Shown piece after piece: positions 25,943 through 34,600 of a stretch of 64,000 nucleotides of DNA. A program made the position numbers and the translations under genes. Positions within the stretch are counted from its first letter, which is position 1, and each line of letters starts with the position of its first letter. Under the pieces are notes generated by a model. That model was not told the origin of the DNA. It saw nothing but the letters and a program-made list of their open reading frames with translations, and made no database searches. Source of the DNA: Afipia carboxidovorans OM5 (GTDB taxonomy: Bacteria > Pseudomonadota > Alphaproteobacteria > Rhizobiales > Xanthobacteraceae); the NCBI RefSeq assembly GCF_000218565.1, contig NC_015684.1, positions 992,001 through 1,056,000 on the forward strand. Reading direction: 5' to 3'.

Positions 25943-28203
25943 CACGCAGGTTCCTCCGTGACGTTGAGCGCGCGGCGGCTTGCCACAGGCGTCGCGCGTT
26001 TGCCGGAGGTGCGCTTAGCGCGCAGCCGCAGCGCATTCGCGATCACGATCACCGAGGACGACGACATCGCAATCGCCGCGACGAGCGGCGTGATGTAGCC
26101 GAGGATTGCGATCGGCACCGCGATGATGTTGTAGCCGACGGCAAGCGCGAGGTTCTGCCGCACGAGTTGTGCTGCCGTTCTGGCGATCCCGATCGCCTGC
26201 GGTACGGCCTCGAGGCTGTCATGCAGAAACACGAGGTCGGCGGCGTTGCGGCCGATATCGGCCGCGGTGGCGGGCGCCATCGAGGCATGGGCGGCAGCCA
26301 ACGCCGGCGCGTCGTTCAGTCCGTCGCCAACCATCAGCACCTTGTGGCCGCTCGCCTCGATGGACTCGATGCGTGCGACCTTTCCGGCCGGCATGGTGCC
26401 GGCGCGATAGCGCAGGCCGAGTTCACCGGCGATCTGGTTCACCGCGGCGTCGTGGTCGCCGGAGAGAATCTCGATGTCGAAATTCGTCTTGAGAGCGGCG
26501 AGCGCTTCATGCGCACCGCCACGCAATTTGTCCTCGAACTCAAAGCGCGTCAGCAGCGCGCTGTCGCGTGCCAGCACGAGTCCCTCGTCGTGCGCCTCAT
26601 CCTGCGCGGCGAGCGCCCATGAGGCGCGGCCGAGACGATAGAGATGCGCGCCGACCTTCGCCTCGAGCCCGCAGCCGGGATGCTCGGTCACGGTCTCGGG
26701 CATAAGATGTGGTGCCACCTTGCCGGTGGAGGCTGCTTCGATGGCCCGGGAATAGGGATGGCGCGAATGCGCGGCGATGGCGGCCGCAAGCGACAGCGTG
26801 CCTGCATCGATGGCGTCGGGCGCCGCGAGGCGCGGCACGCCCGCGGTGAGCGTGCCGGTCTTGTCGAACACCACGGTGTCGATCTCTGCGAGCCGCTCCA
26901 GCGCGCTGCCGTCCTTCAGAAGGATGCCGCTCTCGAACAGGCGGCGTGCGGCCATCACTTGCACCATCGGCACGGCAAGGCCGAGCGCACAGGGGCAGGT
27001 GATGATGAGCACGGCAATGGCGATGGTGATCGCGCGGTGAAGGTCGCCGGTCGCGATCATCCAGCCGATGAAGGTGAGGAATGCGGTGGCGTGAACCGCG
27101 GGCGCATAGAGTTGCGAGGCGCGGTCGGCGATCCGGCGATAGGCCGAGCGACCGCTTTCCGCAGCTTCCATCAGCCGCACCAGATCGGCGAGTGTGGAGT
27201 CGCGTGCCGTTGCGGTGGCAACAAGTGTAAGCGGCCCGGTGAGGTTGAGCACGCCCGCCTGTAGCCGTGTGCCGGGCGCGGCCGGGACCGGCGCGCTTTC
27301 GCCTGTCAGCAACGCGCTGTCGATATCGGACTGGCCGCTCACGACATCCGCATCGACCGGCACGCGTTCGCCGGCCGCGAGCAGTACCGTCATGCCGGCG
27401 GCGATCTCGTTCACCGGCGTATAGACGCGGCTGCCGTCAGGTTGCAGCACCAGTGCGCCGCGCGCGACAAGGTTCGCAAGGCCGTTGACGGCAGTGCGGG
27501 CTTTCTCGCGCATCAGATGGTCGAGCGTGCGGCCGATCAGCAGAAAGAACAGCAGTGTGACGGAGGCATCGAAATAGGCGTGCGGACCATGGGTCGCCGT
27601 CTCGTAGAGACTGAGACCGAACGCGAGCAGCACGCCGATCGAGATCGGCACGTCCATGTTGGTGCGCCCGTGCCGCAGCGCCTGCCAGGCGGAGCGGAAG
27701 AACACGCGGCCGGAATAAGCGAGCGTCGGCAGCGCGATGACGGCCGAGATGGTGTGGAACAGATCGCGCGTCGCATCGTCCGCGCCGGACCAGACCGACA
27801 CCGACAGCAGCATGATGTTGCTCGCGGCAAAGCCTGCGACCGCGAGCGCGCGGATCAGCTCGCCAAAGGTCTTGTCGGTAACGTCCGCGCCCGCGTCATA
27901 GACGTGAGCCTCGTAGCCCGCCTGGCGCAGTGTTTCGATGAAAGGCGGCGGTGCGCCGTCGCGCCAGCGGATGGTGGCGCGCTTGGTGGAGAGATTGACG
28001 CGCGCGGCTTCGACGCCCGGCAGCGCGCCGAGTGCGGTCTCGACGGCGAGGATGCAAGCACCGCAATGGATGGAAGGCACCGAGAGATCGGTCTGGCGAA
28101 GGCCCTCGCCGACAATCCGGCTCGCGAGCAGAATTTCGCCATCCTTGTTGATGTCGCTCGCGACCGTCAGCGCGATACCTGCAGCGGAGGTGCAGCACGT
28201 CAT
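25942..28203 (-). CDS. ccoI: CcoI/FixI copper-transporting P1B-type ATPase
   Basis: 753 residues. An N-terminal HMA-like domain carries HCGAC (C47, C50) in place of the usual MTCxxC. Then come membrane helices, the phosphatase TGES loop, CPC in ITCPCALGLA, phosphorylation motif DKTGTLTAG, a HP-motif in AAHSRHPYSRA, and VMVGDGLNDAPAL. CcoI-type pumps export Cu for cbb3 assembly. GGAG 6 nt before ATG 28203 decides that start over GTG 28218. Lies between a DUF2189 gene and ccoS. Confidence 0.93.
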   Translation of the reverse strand: MTCCTSAAGIALTVASDINKDGEILLASRIVGEGLRQTDLSVPSIHCGACILAVETALGALPGVEAARVNLSTKRATIRWRDGAPPPFIETLRQAGYEAHVYDAGADVTDKTFGELIRALAVAGFAASNIMLLSVSVWSGADDATRDLFHTISAVIALPTLAYSGRVFFRSAWQALRHGRTNMDVPISIGVLLAFGLSLYETATHGPHAYFDASVTLLFFLLIGRTLDHLMREKARTAVNGLANLVARGALVLQPDGSRVYTPVNEIAAGMTVLLAAGERVPVDADVVSGQSDIDSALLTGESAPVPAAPGTRLQAGVLNLTGPLTLVATATARDSTLADLVRLMEAAESGRSAYRRIADRASQLYAPAVHATAFLTFIGWMIATGDLHRAITIAIAVLIITCPCALGLAVPMVQVMAARRLFESGILLKDGSALERLAEIDTVVFDKTGTLTAGVPRLAAPDAIDAGTLSLAAAIAAHSRHPYSRAIEAASTGKVAPHLMPETVTEHPGCGLEAKVGAHLYRLGRASWALAAQDEAHDEGLVLARDSALLTRFEFEDKLRGGAHEALAALKTNFDIEILSGDHDAAVNQIAGELGLRYRAGTMPAGKVARIESIEASGHKVLMVGDGLNDAPALAAAHASMAPATAADIGRNAADLVFLHDSLEAVPQAIGIARTAAQLVRQNLALAVGYNIIAVPIAILGYITPLVAAIAMSSSSVIVIANALRLRAKRTSGKRATPVASRRALNVTEEPA

Positions 28204-28283
28204 CGGCTTCTCCAACACGCCTTCGCGCGATCAACGCGGAAGGGCTTTCACAATCCGGCGGCGGTGCCGCCGGTCCATAGCAC

Positions 28284-29093
28284 TCAGCCGGCCTCAGCGG
28301 CAACCGGCGCAGCCTTCATCGCCTGATACGCATGCCAGGTTCCATGACCCAGCACGGGAAACACGATGATGAGGCCGAGAAGGCCGGTCACGAGGCTGAC
28401 AAGGAACAGGCCGAGCACGATCGCGCCCCAGGCAAGCATCACCGGCAGATTCTTGCCGACGAGTGCGAAGCTCGTGCCCATGGCAGTGAGCGCATCGACG
28501 CGCTGCTCGAGCAGCATCGGCAGCGAGAAGGCGCTGATGGCGAACGAGAAGGCGGCGAACAGCGCGCCGACAGCGCTGCCGACGATCAGCATCGCCCAGC
28601 CGACAGGCGTCGTGAACAGCATCTCCGCGACATGGTCGAGGCCGGGGAACGGCCGCACGCCGAAGAACAGCGCGTAAACGATGACGGCGGCGCGCATCCA
28701 CACCAGCATCAGAAGGCAGAGCAGAACGCCGGTGAAGAGAATCTGCGCACCCGCCGCAGGCTTCACCAGGATCATCCGCATCAGGCTGACCGGTTCGCCG
28801 CGCGCGATCTGCCGACTCTTGGCGTAAGTGCCGAGCGCCAGCAGCGGCCCCATCACCATGAAGCCCGCAAGCGCCGGAAACAGGATGTAGTCGCGGCCGA
28901 ACAGGAACAGGCCGTGAATGACGATGGCCGACAGCAGGAAGATCAGGATGCCGTAGGCGATGCTCGGACCGGGCGAGGTACGGAAATCCTGCCAGCCCTG
29001 CGCGAGCCATGTCAGCGCCGTCGAGGGCGGCAGATTGCGGCTCCAGCGATTTTCGTGAGGAAGCGGCGGGACAACAGCCGGAATGACGATCAT
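28284..29093 (-). CDS. DUF2189 integral membrane protein in the cbb3 operon
   Basis: 269 residues with about six membrane helices. The conserved start LTWLAQGWQDFRTSPGPSIAYGILIF and the C-terminal VFPVLGHGTWHAYQAMK match DUF2189. It is placed between ccoP and ccoI where ccoG and ccoH usually lie. Twelve nt separate it from the preceding small gene, and 65-80 nt from ccoI. A role in oxidase assembly or activity is inferred from position only. Confidence 0.85.
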   Translation of the reverse strand: MIVIPAVVPPLPHENRWSRNLPPSTALTWLAQGWQDFRTSPGPSIAYGILIFLLSAIVIHGLFLFGRDYILFPALAGFMVMGPLLALGTYAKSRQIARGEPVSLMRMILVKPAAGAQILFTGVLLCLLMLVWMRAAVIVYALFFGVRPFPGLDHVAEMLFTTPVGWAMLIVGSAVGALFAAFSFAISAFSLPMLLEQRVDALTAMGTSFALVGKNLPVMLAWGAIVLGLFLVSLVTGLLGLIIVFPVLGHGTWHAYQAMKAAPVAAEAG

Positions 29094-29105
29094 GGCGGCC
29101 CTCGT

Positions 29106-29318
29106 TTACTTCGGCGTGCAGGAGGATTTAGCGGCACTGAAGGCGCCGGATGCGGTGCCGTTACTGCCGAGCTTCAGATGCGAGACACATTCGGGTTGTG
29201 ACGTCATGGCGACATACACGAGGTGCCAGTTCGCCATGGCGACAACGAGAACGATCGCACTTGCGATGATCCACATCGCAAGACGTCCACGGCGTCCGAT
29301 CGGTGTGCTGGTGATCAT
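29106..29318 (-). CDS. Small single-helix membrane protein in the cbb3 operon
   Basis: 70 residues. Positive N-terminus, one helix (LAMWIIASAIVLVVAMANWHLVYVAM), then a short tail with two Cys (QPECVSHLK and KSSCTPK). It is too short for CcoH, which is normally more than twice this length, and lacks its conserved periplasmic domain. The start overlaps the ccoP stop as ATGA, so coupled translation supports it as real. The Cys pair facing the periplasm could bind metal or form a disulfide. Confidence 0.75.
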   Translation of the reverse strand: MITSTPIGRRGRLAMWIIASAIVLVVAMANWHLVYVAMTSQPECVSHLKLGSNGTASGAFSAAKSSCTPK

Positions 29319-30196
29319 GGCTTCTCACTCCGCAGGTCGGCGATGTAAAGCGCGAGAATTTTACGGTCGAGGTCGGTCAGCCGGCCTTCCCATGTCGGCA
29401 TGTGGCCGTTGCGGCCGCCCCAGACCGTATTGGTGATCGACTGAACGTCACCGCCGTAAATCCAGAACGCGTCGGTCAGGTCGGGCGCCCCCATCTCCTG
29501 ATTACCCTTGGCGTCCTCGCCATGGCAGGAGGCGCAGTTCGCTGCGAACACTTCCTTGCCCGCCGTGGCCTGATCCGCGGCAATCGTCTTGTCGTTCGGA
29601 TGCGACAGGCTGCGGATGAAGGCGACCACCTTGTCGATGTCGGGCCGCTGCAGCATGCCGTCGCGGCCGAAAGCCGGCATCTGCGAGCTGCGCGTATCCG
29701 GATGCGTGGAGTTGATGCCGACGCGGATCGTCTCGGCAATCGCTTCGGGACTGCCACCCCACAGCCACGACTGCGTGGTGAGGTTGGGGTAGCCCTTGTT
29801 GCCCTTGGCCTCGCGCCCGTGGCAAGCGGCGCAGTTGTCGCCAAACAATGTCCGTCCGGTTTCGCGCACGACATTCATCAACGCCGAATCCTTCTCGATC
29901 TCGGCGAAGCTCTTGCTTTCGATCTGCGAGGCCCACGGTGCACGCTGGAGCGCGGCCTGCTTGACGGATTCGGTCACGTCGGCGCGAACGTCGTCGCCGA
30001 GCAGACCCTTGGTATAGGTCGTGCCGATCGGCCATGTCGGCATCAGGATCCAGTAGCCGACCGCGAAGATGACCGTGATCGCCAGAAAGAAATAGATCAC
30101 GCGCGGCACCGGCGTGTTCAGCTCGATGATGCCGTTCCATTCGTGGCCGGTTGTCTGATGACCGGTGTGAGGGTCGCGGATGAAATTCTCGCCCAT
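29315..30196 (-). CDS. ccoP: Cytochrome cbb3 oxidase subunit III (dihaem cytochrome c)
   Basis: 293 residues. Cytoplasmic N-terminus with EWNGIIELNTPVPR, one membrane helix (VIYFFLAITVIFAVGYWILMPTW), then two cytochrome c domains with CAACH and CASCH. Methionines after each haem motif (QMPAFG, HMPTWEG) fit as sixth ligands. Passes electrons from cytochrome c to CcoO/CcoN. Overlaps the next small gene by 4 nt. Confidence 0.96.
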   Translation of the reverse strand: MGENFIRDPHTGHQTTGHEWNGIIELNTPVPRVIYFFLAITVIFAVGYWILMPTWPIGTTYTKGLLGDDVRADVTESVKQAALQRAPWASQIESKSFAEIEKDSALMNVVRETGRTLFGDNCAACHGREAKGNKGYPNLTTQSWLWGGSPEAIAETIRVGINSTHPDTRSSQMPAFGRDGMLQRPDIDKVVAFIRSLSHPNDKTIAADQATAGKEVFAANCASCHGEDAKGNQEMGAPDLTDAFWIYGGDVQSITNTVWGGRNGHMPTWEGRLTDLDRKILALYIADLRSEKP

Positions 30197-30202
30197 GATC
30201 GT

Positions 30203-30394
30203 TCAGCCCTTCACCACGGTCTTGCCGGTATCCGGCCGGTCTTCATCCTCGATGATGGCGCGGCCCGCGTCCTCGAACACCTTCTTGTTCGACGGCCAGT
30301 AGACGTAGATGAGCACTGCGGCCGACAGCGCGAGCAGATAGAACAGCCCGTAGGATTTCGAGAACCAGACCAGAATGTCGTGATCGAAGTTCAT
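30203..30394 (-). CDS. ccoQ: Cytochrome cbb3 oxidase subunit CcoQ
   Basis: 63 residues with one helix (FYLLALSAAVLIYVYWPSNKKVFEDA), the CcoQ signature. The start is set at ATG 30394, where GGGAG has 7 nt spacing; ATG 30400 overlaps the ccoO stop as ATGA and is the alternative. CcoQ stabilises the cbb3 complex. Confidence 0.9.
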   Translation of the reverse strand: MNFDHDILVWFSKSYGLFYLLALSAAVLIYVYWPSNKKVFEDAGRAIIEDEDRPDTGKTVVKG

Positions 30395-30396
30395 GC

Positions 30397-31128
30397 TCAT
30401 TCTCCCGCAGCGGCGACCGGCTTGCCTGCGACATCGGTCAGGCGGCCGAGAATCTGCAGGTAGGCAACGAGCGCATCCATTTCGGTGAGCTGGTTGGGTT
30501 TGCCGTCGAAGGCGCGGATGTTGGTCTCCTTGCCGTAACGGCTGGAGACGCCTTCCGCAGCGGTGGAATCCGGCGCGGCCTGACCGTAGGCATCGGTCGG
30601 GGCGTTCGCGATCATGTCGTCGGTGTAGGGAACGCCGACCGCGCGCTGCGCCTTGAGATGGCCGCTGAGGTCGTCAACCCGCAGCTCGTTGCGCGACAGC
30701 CAGGCGTAGGCCGGCATCACGGACTCCGGCACCACATCGCGCGGATTGTTGAGATGCACGACATGCCACTCGTCGGAATACTTGCCGCCGAGACGTGCGA
30801 GATCCGGGCCGGTGCGCTTCGAGCCCCACAGCATCGGGTGATCGTATTTCGACTCGACCGCGAGCGAGTAGTGACCGTAGCGCTCGACTTCGTCGCGCAG
30901 CGTGCGGATCATCTGCGAGTGGCAGGCGTAGCAGCCCTCGCGGATGTAGATATTTCGGCCCGCGAGTTCGAGCGGCGTATAGACCCGCATGTTCGGCGCA
31001 GCTTCCACCGTCTGATGGATGGTGAACAGCGGCGCGATCTCGAACAGGCCACCGACGCTCGCGACGGCGACGATCATCAGCACGAGACCGATCGACTTGC
31101 GTTCGAGGCGATAGTGGAATCCAAACAT
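30397..31128 (-). CDS. ccoO: Cytochrome cbb3 oxidase subunit II (monohaem cytochrome c)
   Basis: 243 residues. N-terminal anchor (SIGLVLMIVAVASVGGLFEIAPLF), haem motif CYACH in IYIREGCYACHSQMIR, and the conserved YGHYSLAVESKYDHPMLWGSKRTGPDLARLG. Membrane anchored with its haem domain in the periplasm. ATG 31128 (MFGFHYRLE) is preferred over the longer open frame that overlaps ccoN. Confidence 0.96.
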   Translation of the reverse strand: MFGFHYRLERKSIGLVLMIVAVASVGGLFEIAPLFTIHQTVEAAPNMRVYTPLELAGRNIYIREGCYACHSQMIRTLRDEVERYGHYSLAVESKYDHPMLWGSKRTGPDLARLGGKYSDEWHVVHLNNPRDVVPESVMPAYAWLSRNELRVDDLSGHLKAQRAVGVPYTDDMIANAPTDAYGQAAPDSTAAEGVSSRYGKETNIRAFDGKPNQLTEMDALVAYLQILGRLTDVAGKPVAAAGE

Positions 31129-31133
31129 CGGCG

Positions 31134-32792
31134 TTACTCCCCGGGCTGCAGGGCTGGCGCGCCCGCGGGTATCGGATGGTCTGCCGTCGGCTCGCTTGCG
31201 ACGTCCGGCGCGGTGCGGATCGTCATCCAGATGTTGTAGCAACCGATGATGGCGCCGATCAGGAACATCAGGCCGCCGATCGCGCGGGCGATGTAATAGG
31301 GGTGCATCGCGACCAGCGAGTCGGTGAACGAGTAGGCAAGCGTGCCGTTCTCGTTATAGGTCCGCCACATCAGGCCTTGGATGATGCCGGAATTCCACAT
31401 TGCGAACACGTAGGTGATGGTGCCGCCGAGTGCGAGCCAGAAGTGGGCTTCGACAAGGCGCGCCGAATACATCGCCTCGCGCTTCCATAGCCACGGAACC
31501 GAGGCGTAGATCGCGCCGAAGGTGATCATCGCCACCCAGCCGAGCGCGCCGGCGTGCACATGGCCGACGGTCCAGTCGGTATAGTGCGACAGCGAGTTCA
31601 CCGGGCGGATCGCCATGAACGATCCCTCGAAGGTGGTGAGGCCGTAGAACACCGCGGCGACCATCATGAAGCGCAGCACGGCGTCGTCGCGTACCTTGTG
31701 CCAGGCGCCATTCAGCGTCATCAGCGCGTTGCCGGCGGACACCCAGGAGGGGACCAGCAGCATCACCGAGAAGGTGACGCCGAGCGACTGCACCCACTGC
31801 GGCAGGGCGGTGTAGTGCAGATGGTGCGAGCCCGCCCACATGTAGAAGAAGGTGATGCCCCAGAACGAGATGATTGACATCCGGTAGGAGTAGATCGGCC
31901 GCTCCGCGCGCTTGGGCATGTAATAGTACATCATGCCGAGGAAGCCGGAGGTGAGGAAGAAGGCGACGGCGTTATGGCCGTACCACCACTCCGTCATCGC
32001 ATCCTGCACACCGGAGAACAGTGAGTAGCTCTTCACGCCCGTCCACGACACCGGCACCGCGAGGTTGTTGACGATGTGCAGCATCGCCACGACCAGAATG
32101 AAGGCGAGGTAGTACCAGTTGGCGACGTAGATGTGGGGTTCCTTGCGACGCGCGAGCGTGCGCATGTAGAGGACGAAATAGACGACCCACACGATCACCA
32201 GCCAGATGTCGGCATACCATTCCGGCTCGGCATATTCCTTCGACTGGGTGACGCCCATCAGATAGCCGGTCGCCGCGATGACGCAGAACAGGTTGTAGCC
32301 GAGCAGCACGAACCACGGGGTCAACTGGTCGGGCAGCCGCGCGCGGCAGGTGCGCTGCATGACGTAGAAGGAGGTCGCGATCAGCGCGTTGCCGCCGAAA
32401 CCGAAGATCACGCCGCTGGTGTGAACCGGGCGGAGGCGACCGAAGCTCGACCAGCCGGCATCGAAGGCAAGGTTGGGATTGACGAGCTGCCACGCCACCC
32501 AGTCGCCGACGAACATGCCGACCACGGCCCAGCCCATCGCGATGAGGAGGCCGGCTTTGGTCGGGTCGTCGTAATATTGCGAGAGGCGTTCGGGCGAGGG
32601 TTCCGGCGCGTAGTAGCCTGAACCGATCCAGAAGATGCCGGCGAGCGCCGCGAGGAGAACGATGGCGCCATGGACGCCGAAGGCATCGGCGCGGCCGGTG
32701 ACCGTCATGACGGCGCCGACGATGAACATGACGATCAGGATGGCGAGCGCGGATTCTCGCTCGTTGGTGGTGAGTTGCTCGACCATTCTCAT
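31134..32792 (-). CDS. ccoN: Cytochrome cbb3 oxidase catalytic subunit I
   Basis: 552 residues, about 12 helices plus C-terminal extension. Conserved haem and CuB histidine segments: RPVHTSGVIFGFGGNALIATSFYVMQRT, WWYGHNAVAFFLT, YMWAGSHHLHYTALP, and TDWTVGHVHAGALGWV. Reduces oxygen at high affinity and pumps protons. ATG 32792 has GGAG 8 nt upstream. First gene of the operon ccoN-O-Q-P-orf70-DUF2189-I-S; a FixK-type box lies 178 nt upstream. Confidence 0.97.
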   Translation of the reverse strand: MRMVEQLTTNERESALAILIVMFIVGAVMTVTGRADAFGVHGAIVLLAALAGIFWIGSGYYAPEPSPERLSQYYDDPTKAGLLIAMGWAVVGMFVGDWVAWQLVNPNLAFDAGWSSFGRLRPVHTSGVIFGFGGNALIATSFYVMQRTCRARLPDQLTPWFVLLGYNLFCVIAATGYLMGVTQSKEYAEPEWYADIWLVIVWVVYFVLYMRTLARRKEPHIYVANWYYLAFILVVAMLHIVNNLAVPVSWTGVKSYSLFSGVQDAMTEWWYGHNAVAFFLTSGFLGMMYYYMPKRAERPIYSYRMSIISFWGITFFYMWAGSHHLHYTALPQWVQSLGVTFSVMLLVPSWVSAGNALMTLNGAWHKVRDDAVLRFMMVAAVFYGLTTFEGSFMAIRPVNSLSHYTDWTVGHVHAGALGWVAMITFGAIYASVPWLWKREAMYSARLVEAHFWLALGGTITYVFAMWNSGIIQGLMWRTYNENGTLAYSFTDSLVAMHPYYIARAIGGLMFLIGAIIGCYNIWMTIRTAPDVASEPTADHPIPAGAPALQPGE

Positions 32793-32969
32793 TTTATCTG
32801 CTCCGCACCGGCGAAGGCCTGCTCGCGGCAGGCGGTGACTTCAGGACTCGGGAAATCCCCCTCGGAGAACGCAGACCGCGTTCACAAGGTATCTTACAGA
32901 ATTTTGCCATACCGTTGTTGGGATTTGCGAGACTGTTGCGACAATCTATCCGCAGGCGAACCGGGGGCA

Positions 32970-32983
32970 TTGCGATAGCGCAA
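32970..32983 (-). promoter_or_regulatory. FixK-type box upstream of ccoN
   Basis: TTGCGATAGCGCAA fits TTG(A/C)-N6-(T/G)CAA, the FixK2 site consensus known from Bradyrhizobium, and is perfectly palindromic in its outer 5 bp. Class II spacing would place the ccoN start of transcription near 32935. The encoded FixK at 34.6 kb is the natural regulator. Confidence 0.8.
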
Positions 32984-33123
32984 AGTCACGCGCGCGCCCA
33001 AGTGAAACTGTGCTTGGTTTTTCAAATCGGCATTCATCGCGCCACGATTATTTTTGTCCCGTAAAATGCGGAAAAACGACGCACAGGAACAGGCTTTTCC
33101 CGCCGAATTTCCTCAAAATGGAG

Positions 33124-33137
33124 TTGATTTTCCTCAA
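33124..33137 (+). promoter_or_regulatory. FixK-type box upstream of the small ORF and nnrS
   Basis: TTGATTTTCCTCAA matches TTGA-N6-TCAA. It is 50 nt before the small ORF at 33188 and 254 nt before nnrS, fitting control of a plus-strand transcript by FixK or another Fnr-type regulator. Confidence 0.65.
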
Positions 33138-33187
33138 TGCCGCAACCGGCAAAACACGCGAGACTTGGTTCGTAGTGGAGAGCAGCC

Positions 33188-33310
33188 ATGTCGATCTATC
33201 TTGTCCTGCTGGTTCTGGTATTGTTGGTGACTGCGCGCGCGGTGGAAGATCTGCGCGCGGCGCCCGTCCGCCATGCCGGACTCCGGAAACCACGGCGGCG
33301 CAGCTTCTGA
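33188..33310 (+). CDS. Putative 40-residue membrane peptide
   Basis: One hydrophobic helix (IYLVLLVLVLLVTARAVE) followed by an Arg/Lys-rich tail (LRKPRRRSF). GGAG lies 7 nt before ATG 33188, and the ORF begins 50 nt after a FixK-type box and 81 nt before nnrS. No homologue known to me; reality rests on ribosome site, topology and context. Confidence 0.4.
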   Translation: MSIYLVLLVLVLLVTARAVEDLRAAPVRHAGLRKPRRRSF

Positions 33311-33391
33311 TTGTTTTTGTAAACTCGCGGCTCCTCGCGCGGCTATGATCGGCCGTGCGCCAGCCACATGCCGCGAGCGGCTGGGGGAGCC

Positions 33392-34600
33392 ATGAAGATC
33401 CAGATGTCACCGCTTGGGGATGAGAACGGCCTCGCCGTCCTGTCCTTCGGCTTCCGCCCCTTCTTTTTCGGAGCCTCGCTGTTCTCGGGACTCGCGATTG
33501 CAATCTGGGTGCCGTTCTATTTCGGCGAGATCACGCTGCCGACGGCCTTTGCGCCGGTCGATTGGCATATCCACGAAATGCTGTTCGGCTTCCTGCCCGC
33601 GGTGATTGGGGGATTTCTCCTTACCGCGATCCCGAACTGGACCGGCCGGGCGCCGGTAAAGGGCCGCCTCCTGCTGCTGATGACGGTGGTCTGGCTGATC
33701 GGCCGCATCGCCATGGCGTGTTCGGCGAACATCGGCTGGTTTCCAGCGATGCTGATCGATGTGTCGTTCCTTCTCCTGACGGCGATTGTCGCCGGCTATG
33801 AGGTGCTGGTCGCGAAGAACACCCGGAATGTGAAGGTGGTTGTGCTCGTGCTCGCGCTGTTTGCCTGCAACGTCGCCTTCCACCTTGAGGCGCATGCCCA
33901 CGGCGCGGCTGACATCAGTATGCGCGCCGGCATTGCCGTCATTGTCGTACTGCTTGCGGTGATTGCCGGCCGCATCGTGCCGGCATTTACGCGAATCTGG
34001 CTGATGCGCGCGCCGCAGGGCCGCATGCCGATTCCGTTTTCCCGCTTCGATGCCGCCGCCGTAGGCGTTGCCGCCGTTGCGCTGCTCGCGTGGGTGGTGC
34101 GTCCGGAAGGCGCGATCACCGGCGGTCTGTGCCTCTTTGCCGGACTGTTTCACCTCGCGCGGTTGGCGCGCTGGGCCGGCTATCGCACTTGGCCCAACCG
34201 GCTTCTGGTGATTCTGCACATCGGCTACGCCTTCGTGCCGCTCGGTTTCCTGCTCGCCGGTGCTGCGGCATTCGGTGAGATCGGCAGGAGTGCCGCCATT
34301 CATTCGTGGATGGCGGGCGCTGCAGGCATCATGACGCTTGCGGTGATGTCGCGGGCAAGTCTCGGCCATAGCGGCCGTCCGCTGGCGGCGACAGGGCTGA
34401 CACAGACCGTCTACGCGTTTGCGGTCGCGGCGGCGCTGGTGCGGATCGGAGCGGTGCTTTTCCCCGAATGGAACAGCGGCCTGATACATCTGGCCGCTGC
34501 TCTGTGGTTCGTGGCGTTCTTCGGCTTCGCGCTGATCTATGCGCCGGTGTTTCTCACCGTCAGCCTGCCGCCTCAGGCGTCCATGCCGCGCAAGCACTGA
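33392..34600 (+). CDS. nnrS: NnrS-family haem- and copper-containing membrane protein
   Basis: 402 residues, about 12 helices. NnrS features: VLSFGFRPFFFGASLFSGLAI, DWHIHEMLFGFLPAVIGGFLLTAIPNWTG, HLEAHAHG, IVVLLAVIAGRIVPAFTR. NnrS proteins are induced under nitric-oxide stress through Fnr-type regulators and protect metabolism from NO. GGGGGAG precedes ATG 33392. Its 3' end overlaps that of fixK by 28 nt in convergent orientation. Confidence 0.92.
   Translation: MKIQMSPLGDENGLAVLSFGFRPFFFGASLFSGLAIAIWVPFYFGEITLPTAFAPVDWHIHEMLFGFLPAVIGGFLLTAIPNWTGRAPVKGRLLLLMTVVWLIGRIAMACSANIGWFPAMLIDVSFLLLTAIVAGYEVLVAKNTRNVKVVVLVLALFACNVAFHLEAHAHGAADISMRAGIAVIVVLLAVIAGRIVPAFTRIWLMRAPQGRMPIPFSRFDAAAVGVAAVALLAWVVRPEGAITGGLCLFAGLFHLARLARWAGYRTWPNRLLVILHIGYAFVPLGFLLAGAAAFGEIGRSAAIHSWMAGAAGIMTLAVMSRASLGHSGRPLAATGLTQTVYAFAVAAALVRIGAVLFPEWNSGLIHLAAALWFVAFFGFALIYAPVFLTVSLPPQASMPRKH

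Larger units (their letters stand above)
32793..33187. promoter_or_regulatory. Divergent control region between ccoN and the nnrS-side transcript
   Basis: A 395-nt non-coding stretch carrying two FixK-type boxes annotated separately, one oriented to serve ccoN and one the plus-strand small ORF and nnrS. No other feature is supported in it. Confidence 0.6.

Noticed and set aside
33014..33025. TTGGTTTTTCAA as a further FixK box
   Set aside because: Half-sites are 6 nt apart instead of 8, so it does not fit the Crp/Fnr geometry.
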